Positions 1 to 9,251 of a stretch of DNA of 43,421 nucleotides are shown in pieces; the stretch's first letter is position 1; each line of letters starts with the position of its first letter. The notes beneath the pieces are model-generated. The model searched no databases and was not told the DNA's origin. It was given only the letters and a program-made list of their open reading frames with translations. The translations under genes and the position numbers were made by a program. Location of the stretch: NCBI GenBank assembly GCA_000729835.1, contig JFHB01000240.1, forward strand, positions 1 to 43,421, in the 5' to 3' direction. Source of the stretch: Atkinsonella hypoxylon. Taxonomy: Eukaryota; Ascomycota; Sordariomycetes; Hypocreales; Clavicipitaceae.

Positions 1-86
1 GCTAAGTTAGATAACAACAAGGAGCTAGTGCCTATAATAGAGAATAAGGGCGCAGCTATTACTAACCTTATAATAAAGAGAATAGC

Positions 87-91
87 TAGCT
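87..91. repeat. Target-site duplication, left (TAGCT)
   Basis: The five bases TAGCT immediately before the TRIM are repeated exactly at 518-522 immediately after it. Five bases is the usual duplication length for LTR elements. The unoccupied site is visible in element B near 16585-16597. Confidence 0.9.
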
Positions 92-193
92 TGTTAAAAG
101 GACAGACCACTAGGTCACTCCGCAAAAGGGAACACGCTCCGCTAATGCGAAGTGCTATTAGCGCCTATATAGTATAGTTCGTTATTGTTGACA
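92..193 (-). repeat. TRIM LTR, left copy (3' LTR on - strand)
   Basis: 102 bp terminal repeat beginning TGTTAAAAGG and ending GTTGACA on the + strand. It differs from the right copy at only a few positions, for example G/A in AAAGGACAG versus AAAGAACAG. Confidence 0.9.
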
Positions 194-204
194 TACCCCC
201 CTAG
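194..204 (-). other. Polypurine tract of the TRIM
   Basis: On the - strand the bases read CTAGGGGGGTA and abut the LTR start TGTC. A purine run directly upstream of the 3' LTR is the site from which plus-strand DNA synthesis starts in LTR elements. Confidence 0.75.
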
Positions 205-404
205 TTACTAGGTAACACCTACGTAACTATAGGAAAGATCCGAGATTTAGCCGAGATTTAGCCGTTATTTATCTAGGGGTTGCCGATATAGGTTCGAGGA
301 GAGCTTATGTAACCTCTAAGGTTTTCCGATGTTTTTCCGATATTTTTCCGGATGTTTCGAAAATATACGCAGATAGAATTCGAACTACAGAGATAGTGCA
401 AACC

Positions 405-415
405 GGGCTCATAAC
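405..415 (-). other. Primer binding site matching initiator tRNA-Met anticodon arm
   Basis: The + strand GGGCTCATAAC touches the LTR at 416. This 11-mer is identical to the anticodon stem-loop of eukaryotic initiator tRNA-Met (CAU anticodon), so on the - strand it is complementary to that tRNA. Drosophila copia and related elements prime with a half-molecule of this tRNA, with a PBS in the same place. Its position exactly at the LTR edge argues against chance. Confidence 0.8.
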
Positions 416-517
416 TGTTAAAAGAACAGACCACTAGGTTACTCCGCAAAAGGGAACACGCTCCGCTAATGCGAAGTGCTATTGGCGCCTATATAGTATA
501 GTTCGTTATTGTTGACA
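416..517 (-). repeat. TRIM LTR, right copy (5' LTR on - strand)
   Basis: Second 102 bp terminal repeat, followed directly by the duplicated target TAGCT at 518-522. Confidence 0.9.
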
Positions 518-522
518 TAGCT
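518..522. repeat. Target-site duplication, right (TAGCT)
   Basis: Exact repeat of 87-91; after it the pol sequence of element A resumes as CTAACTT-type sequence shared with element B. Confidence 0.9.
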
Positions 523-3500
523 AGTATAGGAGCTAACTTAAAGAGGCTGTAGAGGAGATTTAGCTCTTAAGGCAATTATAACTAATTAATCTAAAGGTAA
601 ACACATTATATAAGCAGAAAGCTAATAAGATTCTGCTAAAAGACAATATTCTCTTAAATAGGTCTACGCTTAATAGAGACCTTAAGTGGAAATAGAAGAA
701 GTAAAAAGAGGCAAAAGTACGCTTAAATAAATTAGGAAAATACACTAAATATATTATAGAAAGATTTAGTAAAAAACCCTAAGGATTTTAAATAACAAAA
801 GAGCGCTTAGATTAAATAGTTAAATAAGTATAAGAACATTTAATAGTAGAAGAAGTTAATGTTTTTAAGAAAATCCTTTATAACTAAAAGGCAGCACTAG
901 TGTAGAACTTATTAGAGTATAGAAAGATTAATCCCCTAGTTACACTACCTTAAGTTATCTATACTGTTGCTTATAGAGCTTAGAAAGTAAAGTTAATACT
1001 AATACCTATTAGTCTATAAGGGAGACTAGTTAATTTATTAAAAAAGAAGCTTTAGTATAGGTTATTAAAAGAGAGCTATAGATCTTATAGGAACCCTTAC
1101 TTTTTAGTAATAAAGAAGAATAAAGGGATATAGCTAGTACTATTTGCAACAGCCTACAATAAGATTACAATATAGAATGCCTATATCCTAGAAGGAGTAG
1201 AGGCTTTTAGCGAAGAATTTAGGATATATAAGATACTTTTAGTTATTAATTTACTGTTAAGCTACAACTAAGTGCTGCTTATAGAGGAAAGCAGAGACTT
1301 AACAACAATTTTAACAGCAATAGAGCTTTTATAGCTTTATATACTTCCTTAAGGAGCAACTAACTCTATTGCTTAATTTATTTAGATAGTAAAGAGGATT
1401 CTTTTTAACCTAATTCTTTACACTTATAAGCCTTTCTTAGATAATATTGCAGTAAAAGGCCCTATTACTACTTACAATAAAGAGAAAGTGTTGCCTAATG
1501 TATAAAGATATATTATAGAATATTTAATTAACATTAATAAAGTTCTTATTAATATTAAGCTAGCTAGTTGCACTATATCTACTGTAAAATTAAAGCTATA
1601 CTAGAAGACTATAGAGATTATTAGATTTATTTATAGCACTAATAGAAAGAAACCTTTAGAAGTAAAAGTAATAAAGATTCTAGAGTAAATAGAGTGTAAA
1701 AATGTTTTTAAGGTTAAATCCTTTCTTAAGCTTATAGACTGTTATTATATTTAGGTATAGTATTACTCTATAAAAGCTAAGCCTCTTATAATCTTACTTA
1801 AGAAAGGTATTAAGTAAACTTAAGAACTAAACTAGAAGAACACTATAGAGGTCCTTAAGTATATAATAATAACTGCACTAGTTTTTATAATAATTAATCT
1901 TAGCTTAAGCGCTAGAGAAATTATATTAATAGTTAATATAAGCTTAAAAGAATAAAGAGCAGTTTTAATGTAAATTATTAATAAATAATAACACTTTATA
2001 TAATATAAAAGCAAATATTAGAGCGATTTAGAAATTAAGTATAATAGAATAAAGCAGAAATATAGAGCTATTATTTATATATTAAGAAGGCTATAAATTT
2101 ATCTCTATAGAGTTCCTTTTACTCTAAAGACTAACTCTTAGGTGCTTATACATTAGCTTAATAGCGCTATTAATAACGTTCTAGGTACGCTTATTATACA
2201 ATAGATTAGTTATATTATACTGTTTAATTTTACAGCTAGGTATATTCTAGGAGAAAAGAATAATATAGCTAATGCTTTATTATATAAAGAAGGTAAGCCT
2301 TCTAATGCATTAAATTAAGCAGCTAAAGGGAACATTAAAGATTTTATTAACCTACAGCTTAACATTAATAAGATCTAGCTGCATAATAGAGTATACTATA
2401 CTTCTAGAACTTAATAAATTATAGATTTCCTTTTAACGTTATAAAGACTATTTAATCTATATAAGAGTAAGTATAAGTAACTTTATATAAGTACTAAGCA
2501 ATACTTCTTAGATAAAGGCCTATTGTAAAAGAGACTAATTAGTACAATAAAGGGTTCTACTTTAGTTATTAAAGATCTAATGCAATAGAAGAAGATTATT
2601 AAGGCTTTATATAAGTAAATAGATTATAAAGGTGTAGAAGTTATATTTTAAGTAGCTAGAATTAAGTACTTTTAGAAAGAGCTCTAGAATATAGTTTAAG
2701 CAATAATTTTCTGTTATAAGATATACTAAAAGTTTGCTCCTTAGAGGCCTAAAGAACTATTAATACTAGTAGCTTTAGGCAATCTAATAAGTAAGATATA
2801 TATTAACACCTAATATATACTACTTAATTATAGTTTTAAGTACCTTCTAGAAGCAAAATATAACCTTACTAGATAAGTAGAAGCGTACTCTATACAGTAT
2901 ACTAATGTTATAGCTATTTAGAAGTTCTTAATAAAACTAATTATACAATTTAGAGTCTTCTAATTTCTAGTTTTTAATAGAGAGCTAGAAATATATAGAA
3001 ATCTTAAAAAAGCAGTTAAAGCTATTAGAATTAAAGGGATTAAAACATTAGTGTACAATTTAAAAGCTAATTTACCTATTAAAGCTAGTTATTAAACGCT
3101 TATATCTGCCCTTTTAAAGATAGAAGGTTTAAATAGAAAGTAGTTTAAATTGCTAAATAAAGCACTATTAGCAAACTATACAGCTGTATAAGCGTTATAT
3201 AGTAAATCTGCTTTCTACTTAATTTATAGTTAAAAGCTTATTCTTCCTTTAGAAGTTAAATTTCCTACTTAAAGGTTAATTAATTAGTTAGAAGTTTTAA
3301 TAATATAGAATCTCTTTAAAGTAAGAGTTAAAATGCTAGAACAAAAGGAAGTAGATATCTAGAAGGCTTACGCAAAAGTCTTTATATTTAGGTAATACTT
3401 AGCTAATTAAACGAATTAGAACTAAGAGGTATTATTGTAAAAGAAGAAAGATTAATTAGTCCTAAAAGATCTAGTTCTTATATATAATATATAAAGGGTT

Positions 3501-4283
3501 ATAGATATATTAACAAAGAAGAAGTTAGTAATACAATAGAATAGTTCTTTTAAGGTATATAGCTAAGTAAAAGTTACTAGCGCTTATTATTTAAAGACTC
3601 TAGATAGTATAATGCTTAATAAAACTATTTCTAGGGATTATATTAAGAAGTTTAAGCTTAATCTAAAGGGGTAGTAGACTTCTACTGCTAATAAATAGCT
3701 TTATGTGCTACAATATACTGCTTAATACAGTAAAAACACTAGCAACTTTAAGCAAGATGCTAATAAATTATAACCTACTAATGCCTAGTATAATATATTA
3801 GATTAAATAGTTTCTAAGGACTATATATTACAGCTGTACTAAAAAGAGGATTTTAAGGATAATAACGCTAAAGTAAACCTTTTACTATAACGTTATCTAA
3901 AGTATATAATAGAAGTTTATCTATTTACAATACCTAAAGAAGAGCGTAGAAGCTAAAAGGAGATTAACAACATTATTTAATCTTAATAATTTGCCTATAA
4001 CTTTACTAGAATGCATAACTTATTATAGCTTTTATAAAAGCTAATACTGTAGTCCCTATATCTTTAGCTTTAGGGAGAAGGGAGGTTAAGTTTATTTATT
4101 TATATATTTAAGACTAACTAAGATTTAATAATAGTACATTAAGATTATTTAAAGGTTTAAAGCTAATTAGAATTAAGACTATAAACCTAGATTAAATAGG
4201 ATATATAAAAAGTTTTTAAAAAACCACTAAAAATAAGTATAGTTTTATTCTGTTTTAACTAGGGAGGCAGCCTAATCTTTACC

Positions 4284-4306
4284 CTTTTTTTGTTTTTTTT
4301 TTTTAT
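4284..4306 (+). other. T-rich tract between pol and third frame of A
   Basis: A T run broken by a single G lies between the end of pol and the next open region. The inverted copy in element B (about 12808-12828) keeps it as an A-rich run, so it is an ancestral part of the family, not a late poly(A) addition. Confidence 0.5.
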
Positions 4307-4359
4307 CTTTTAACTTAAGTAATTTACACCTAATCTTCTAGCAAAATTCTAGTAGTTTT

Positions 4360-7300
4360 AATGTTTAGAGGAAAGAGTAAGGGATATTAACTGCTATAAA
4401 GGGAGAAAGATCCTTATAAAGGACCTTCTAGAGCCTTAGAAGAACAAATAGTTAATCTACCTAGTCTTTACCCTAGAATATTACAAAAGAAGTATTATAG
4501 TAAATTTAACTATAGTTACTATAGCCTTTTATAAATTGCTACTTACAGCTTACAGCAGTAGAGCTACTCTAGACGCAATTGCTGTATAAGCTGCTGTAAA
4601 CATCCTTAAGAGAGGTATAGCTGTAAAATAGAAAGTAGATATATTCTTTAAATAAGGTAACTATCTAAAGATATATATTAGTGCAATAGGAGCAAAATGC
4701 ACTATTTTCTTTACTAAAGAATAAGATTAAAAGGGCTTTATAGCGCTCTTAATAATTAGTAAGTATATAATAGAAATATTTATAAGAATAAGCTATTTTA
4801 GTTAAAATAAAGATAAAGTTCTTAATGTTTAATTCTAGTATAACCTTATATAAAAGAGAGCTTTCTTTTATAGTGCTATTAATAAACTAAGCCTTAAGAT
4901 TCTAATTATAAAAGAATTTAATAGCTTTTAGAGGTATATTAAGCATAGAACTCTATTAAAAAGCGACTTTAGTATATATTAAGTATCTACTAGCACTAAT
5001 GTTATTGCCTCTATAGACTTAAAGCTTAAAGGTAAATTTATACTAAGGAGTTAAGGTTTATTAGTATAATAAGAGAATAGAAGTATAATTAAAAGCTTTT
5101 TTATAAAAGACTTACTGTATTAATAAGCGTTATTAAAGGAAAGATATTTATTTAACTATTCTAAGAGAGAGTAACCTAATAAAAAAGAGTAGTAAAAGGA
5201 ATTCTTTTGCTAATAATATTCTATATATTTGCAAGATCTTTATAGTTTTAAGGAAGCTTTTTAGCTATAATTAAATAATTAAAGGTGCTAATAAAGATAA
5301 TAAAAAAGAGGCTATATAGAAAGGTAGTTATAAGAAGAAAGAAGAAAGATAAATGTAATTAGTTAAGAAGAATATTATAAATTACTTAATAAGTTTACAG
5401 CTATTAAAGTCTTAGTATATATTTACTATTAGCCTCTACTAAATTATAATAATTATAAACAGCTATTAACTAAGGATTTATTAAGACAATACTAGCTATA
5501 ATATAGCCTATATTTCTACTCTTTCTCTCTCTTTATCCCTTTATTCTTATAATATTTTTATTATAAGTATTTACCTAAGCTCTTTTTTACCTTTAATTTT
5601 TTAAAAGCTATTTAATCTCTACTACTAAAATAGAAAATAAATACTAAGAACCTATTTCTAAGACTAGCTTTAGAGTTATATATAAGGGATAAATATATTA
5701 CTTTAAGACATTAAGGAACCTACTAATATACTATATTATAGTATAAGTCTATAAGCTAGTTAGCAATTTCTTTTGTATAGAAGAGTAAGATTAAGTAGAT
5801 TTACCTCTTAAGAAGCTCTATAAGCGCTAGCTGCCTCTCTTTTAGTAACGTTTTAAGTAGCCTTCTTTTAGCTTACTACTTTATTAGAATTATAATTTAG
5901 ATAACTTTAGGCTTATAGAGTTAATATAGCCTAGCTAGAGTTTAGTAATCTAGTTTAATTATCTTAATAATGTTTATAGCTTTTTAATAAAGTTCTTTAA
6001 GCAAAAGACTTATTATAAATAGTTAAATTAATTCTAGCTTACTGCTATAATAAGGATTATTACTTATAGAATTAAGTATACAGCAGTTATCTTTAAGAAG
6101 TCTTTTATAATTAATATAGAAAAGATAAACTAAAGTAAGATTATAAGACTTATAGGTTAAAAGGTATATAGAATTAAAGATAGGTTTTAACTTATTTCCT
6201 GCTGTTATAATATAAGCTATAACTCTTCTACCTTATATAATAAAATAAGTAGGTAAAGACTTATTACTAGTTTTTTCTTCTTTAATAACTACTAAACTTA
6301 TTTTATCTTTAATTACTTAAAGGGATACTATTATTACTTTAATATAGAACCTAAAGGCAGAATTAAAAGGTTTAAAGCTGCAGTCTATAGTTAAGTATAA
6401 ACTTTATAGCTCCTTTAGTATCTATACCTATTCTAGGCAATTTTAGTACTATATTATAAGCAGAAAAGCAACTAGGAATATAGATATACCTGTTTATCCT
6501 TTTTAATATAAACGCTTTATTGTTTAGTTAGGCATCTTCTAATTAATCTTGTTAGTAACAGCTTATACAATATACCTTACACTTAATATAGCAACTATAG
6601 AATTACCTAAACATTAAAGAACGAATTTAAACTGCGCCTTTACGACTAGGTTATAACTAATAACTCTATTAATCAGTCTTACAACTACCGTGAAGGTACT
6701 AATAGGGTTATAATAGTCCTGCGCGCAATAGCAGTAAACGAGCTTGGTTTTATGAATGGGTATACAGTTATTGAAAAAGCTAAGACTATAGGCTTTAACC
6801 TCAGCTAGGCTCTTGTATATTGCAAGCCACTTCCTCTTGCACAAAAGAAGTCTTTAATTGTAACGTTTAAGGTGCTACTACAGCCTACAACTAATTTATA
6901 AAGCCCTTTGTTATTACTACTGCTAAACAATTTAGAGGTCCCTACTAGAATTTCTAGTATACTATATAATCTTACGCGAAAAGATTAAATAGAATCTTAC
7001 AGTAAGGACTAGCTTCTGCAACAATTATAGAACTTAAAGCATTAGCTACTGTCTTTATATTTTATAGAACTATTAGCGTAAAAGCAGAAATCTAGGTAAA
7101 GGGATAAAGAGATTATAAGGACAGCAAAATAAGCGCTTAGAGCTAGAGGATACTACACTATAAAGGATTAAATAGAAGCATTAGCTTAAAGATATATTAC
7201 TAAACAGCCTATAATAGCCTATAATTCTATTATTAACATAAACCTTAGTATTATACTACTAGCCCTCTTCTATTTTAGCGCTTAGCAAGAGATAATTAAG

Positions 7301-7560
7301 GCTAATAAAAGACACTAATTAATTATATCTAAAGCAACTAAATAAAGTGTAAATTGTTAAGAAAGAGTTACTTATTGTAAAGAAAAGCACTTAGCTATAA
7401 AGACGCTATTACTAGTAAGAGAGACGCTACTATACACACTAAAGACGCTAAAGCTATTATAAGAGATAAAGGGATTAGGACTTTAGGATTAAGGGAATTA
7501 GCTAGAGGGTTAAGTTACTTATAAGTCTTACTTTATAAGCTTATTTATAACTAGAGAGGT
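4360..7560 (+). pseudogene. Extra 3' open frame of Gypsy A (function unknown)
   Basis: About 3.2 kb lies between the integrase end and the 3' LTR, far more than a Gypsy element needs. On the sense strand it reads as long stretches interrupted almost only by TAA/TAG, starting at an ATG at 4360 or in a nearby frame. The clearest part is about 6600-6900, where 85 codons contain one stop and keep CpG and CpA sites; it includes NELGFMNGYTVIEKAKTIGF. In element B the same patch shows the typical RIP replacements (Arg to His or Cys, Asp to Asn, Glu to Lys). I do not recognise the family. It could be an env-like third ORF, a captured host gene, or two shorter frames. Frame choice before 6600 is uncertain, and a frameshift or intron cannot be excluded. 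Confidence 0.5.
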
Positions 7561-7562
7561 AT

Positions 7563-8041
7563 TATGTTGCAGTAGGGTTACTCTCTTACGCTCTTATATT
7601 AGCTTTATAAGAGATACTATATATAGATTTTTCTCTATAAAAGTGTGTATTGCTTAAACATCTAAATAGTTTAAGTAAGTGCATAAGCAGCTTCTGCTAG
7701 CTCTTTTTAGCTTTTGCTCTTTTTAATTAATTAATATCTTTTAGCCTACTTTAATTTATAGCACTTAATACTTAAGAGATATTACTTTACTAACACTAAC
7801 GCTTTCTCTAACTCTTTAATATATTTAGCTCCTTTTATGTGTATATATCTTCTAAGCTGTAATTAATATTTTATTTCTACCTTTTCTAACTATTTAATCT
7901 TCTTACCTACTATTATTTAATAGTATATACTGTTAAATATCTTACTCTCTGCTAATCCTCTTTAATCTTAACGTGCACTATATTATTACCTGCTTTAGTG
8001 TAGGCTGTATAGTTATTTAGGGGTTTAGTTTTAAGGCAACA
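7563..8041 (+). repeat. 3' LTR of Gypsy A (479 bp)
   Basis: The sequence matches, in reverse complement, the right LTR of B (20036-20514) at exactly the same length, 479 bp. On the element's sense strand it begins TATGTTGC (TGTGTCGC in the best preserved copy) and ends AAGGCAACA. The purine-rich bases TAGAGAGGTAT just before it fit the polypurine tract. Confidence 0.9.
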
Positions 8042-8109
8042 AAATAGCAAACAGTAAGAAGTACCTTACAGCGTTCTATACCTAGTTTAGCCTCTTTAAG
8101 TAGCTAGTT
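8042..8109 (+). pseudogene. Chromodomain Gypsy C, fragment of reverse transcriptase
   Basis: These 68 bases are all that remains of element C between insertions A and B. Translated, they read KKYLTAFYT then FSLFK, the part of a Gypsy RT just before the MPFGL motif. The frame continues without loss at 20521, where YPFRLVEALAIF follows. The last six bases, CTAGTT (8104-8109), are the target duplication of element B. Confidence 0.85.
8104..8109. repeat. Target-site duplication of Gypsy B, left (CTAGTT)
   Basis: CTAGTT precedes the LTR at 8110 and recurs at 20515-20520 right after the other LTR. Gypsy duplications are commonly 5 bp, so the sixth base may be chance. Confidence 0.8.
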
Positions 8110-9251
8110 TGTCGCCTTAAAACCAAACCCCTAAATAACTATACAGCCTACACTAAAGCGGGTGCTAATATAGCGCACGTTAAGATTGAAGAGGATTAGT
8201 AAAGAGCAAGATATTTGTTAGTGTAAGCTATTAAGTAATAGCAGGTAAGAAGATTAAATAGTTAGAAAAGGCAGAAATAAAATATTAATTGCAGCTTAGA
8301 AGCTATATATACATAAAAGGAGCTAAATATACTAAAGATTTAAAGAAAGTGTTATAAGCAGTAAAGTAATGTCTTTTAAGTGTTAAGTGTTATAAATTAA
8401 AGCAGGCTAAAAGATTAGCTACATTATGCTGTTTAATTTTACAGCTAGGTATATTCTAGGAGAAAAGAATAAGATAGCTAATGCTTTATTGCGTAAAGGG
8501 GGTAGGCCTTTTAATATATTAGATTAAGCAGCTAAAGGGAACATTAAAGATTTTATTAACTTATAGCTTAACGTTAATAAACTTTATATACTTCCTTAAG
8601 GAGTAACTAACTCTATTACTTAATTTATTTAAATAGTAGAGAGAATTCTTTTTAATCTAATTCCTTACACTTATAAGCCTTTCTTAGATAATATTGCAGT
8701 AAAAGGCCTTACTACTATATACAATAGAGAGGAAGTGTTACTTAATATATAAAGATATATTATATAATATTTAATTAACATTAATAAAGTCCTTATTAAT
8801 ATTAAGCTAGCTAGTTACACTATATTTACTGTAAAATTAAAGCTATACTAAAAGACTATAGAGATTATTAGATTTATATATAGCACTAATAGAAGGAAAC
8901 CTTTAGAAGTAAAGGTAATAAAGATTCTAGAGTAAATAAAGTGTAAAAATGTTTTTAAGGTTAGATTTTTTCTTAGGCTTATAGACTATTATTACATTTA
9001 GGTATAGTATTACTCTATAAAAGCTAAGCCTTTTATAATCTTACTTAAGAAGAGTGCTAAGTAAACTTAAGGACTAAACTAGATTAATTAAAAAGAGCTA
9101 AGGCTAAAAAGAGCTAGTAGAAGCTGCTTACGCTCTTGCTTAAACTATCTAGATGCTTAAGTAATACGCACTCTTATAGAGAAAAATCTATATATAGTAT
9201 CCCTTATAAAGCTAATATAAAAGCGTAAGGGGGTAACCCTACTGCAATATA
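8110..9251 (-). repeat. 3' LTR of Gypsy B, interrupted
   Basis: Begins TGTCGCCTTAAAAC on the + strand and ends GCAATATA. The 479 bp LTR is split after about 8415 by foreign sequence and resumes near 9084. Its outer end keeps CpG sites, whereas most of the copy is AT-converted. Confidence 0.88.
8416..9083 (+). mobile_element. Scrambled pol fragments inserted in LTR of B
   Basis: Two pieces of the same family's pol are joined in the wrong order. Positions 8416-8580 correspond to 2207-2371 of element A (RNase H/integrase junction) with no length change. Positions 8582-9083 correspond to 1335-1836 (RT, including the LDNIAVKG strand), also without length change. Both are in + orientation, opposite to B itself. 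The LTR sequence lost about 5 bp at the insertion point. The other two LTR copies are uninterrupted here. There is no LTR, tail or clear target duplication, so this looks like cDNA captured during repair, not ordinary transposition. Confidence 0.85.

Larger units (their letters stand above)
92..517 (-). mobile_element. TRIM-like miniature LTR retrotransposon (426 bp)
   Basis: Two direct repeats of 102 bp (92-193 and 416-517), each starting TGTTA and ending TTGACA, flank a 222 bp core with no coding capacity. TAGCT is duplicated on both sides. Read on the - strand, the core begins at the LTR edge with GTTATGAGCCC, complementary to the anticodon arm of initiator tRNA-Met, and ends with a G-rich purine tract directly before the second LTR. 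These are the parts a retrotransposon needs in cis; no protein is encoded, so it must have moved with enzymes from another element, probably a Copia because that primer type is known from Copia. The core also holds an 11 bp tandem repeat (CGAGATTTAGC, about 240-261) and repeated TTTTTCCGA motifs (about 319-352). It retains many CpG and CpA sites, unlike its host, so it is younger than the mutation of A or escaped it. Confidence 0.9.
1..4262 (+). pseudogene. Gypsy A pol remnant (RT, RNase H, integrase), RIP-mutated
   Basis: Decayed polyprotein, split at 92-517 by a TRIM insertion. From about 960 to 1840 the frame follows a Ty3/Gypsy reverse transcriptase: an RNPYFLVIKK-like segment near 1090, then the catalytic strand at about 1437-1463 reading LDNIAVKGP, where this fungal family carries LDN instead of YVDD. 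RNase H-like sequence follows to about 2330. Integrase runs about 2330-3700, including a zinc-binding N-terminus and a stretch near 2870 resembling the Trp-Val-Glu-Ala core of fungal Gypsy integrases. Stops are TAA/TAG at former Gln or Trp codons, so the protein is dead. The same protein is present on the - strand in element B, and two pieces of it lie scrambled in B's 3' LTR. Family assignment is firm; exact domain borders are approximate. Confidence 0.85.
1..8041 (+). mobile_element. Gypsy LTR retrotransposon A, 3' part (5' end outside window)
   Basis: Degraded Ty3/Gypsy element read on the + strand. The window opens inside pol, between protease and reverse transcriptase. Pol ends near 4260, a further open region fills 4360-7560, and a 479 bp LTR closes the element at 7563-8041. 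The whole sequence is repeated in inverted orientation in element B (pairing of position 1 with about 16690, 540 with 16575 and 5525 with 11600), which proves the two are copies of one family. Differences between copies are mostly C/T and G/A, as expected for RIP. The element is interrupted at 92-517 by a short LTR element. It stands inside the reverse transcriptase of a chromodomain Gypsy (element C), which resumes at 8042. The 5' LTR and gag lie outside the window on the left. Confidence 0.9.

Noticed and set aside
281..300. GGTTCGAGG in the TRIM core as a Pol III B-box, suggesting a SINE
   Set aside because: No A-box at proper spacing and no 3' tail; the LTRs, primer site and target duplication explain the element.
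560..745. 61-codon open frame on the - strand, with a near copy on the + strand at 16365-16550
   Set aside because: Both lie antisense to the pol linker of Gypsy A and B. They persist because RIP puts TAA/TAG mainly on the sense strand; no family resemblance.
6614..6844. 76-codon - strand open frame
   Set aside because: The opposite strand of the same patch reads better and follows the element's sense direction, and the openness reflects low RIP.
7563..8409. An 8 kb inverted duplication produced by a single rearrangement
   Set aside because: B has its own two LTRs, and CTAGTT target copies lie on both sides, so two independent insertions are the simpler explanation.
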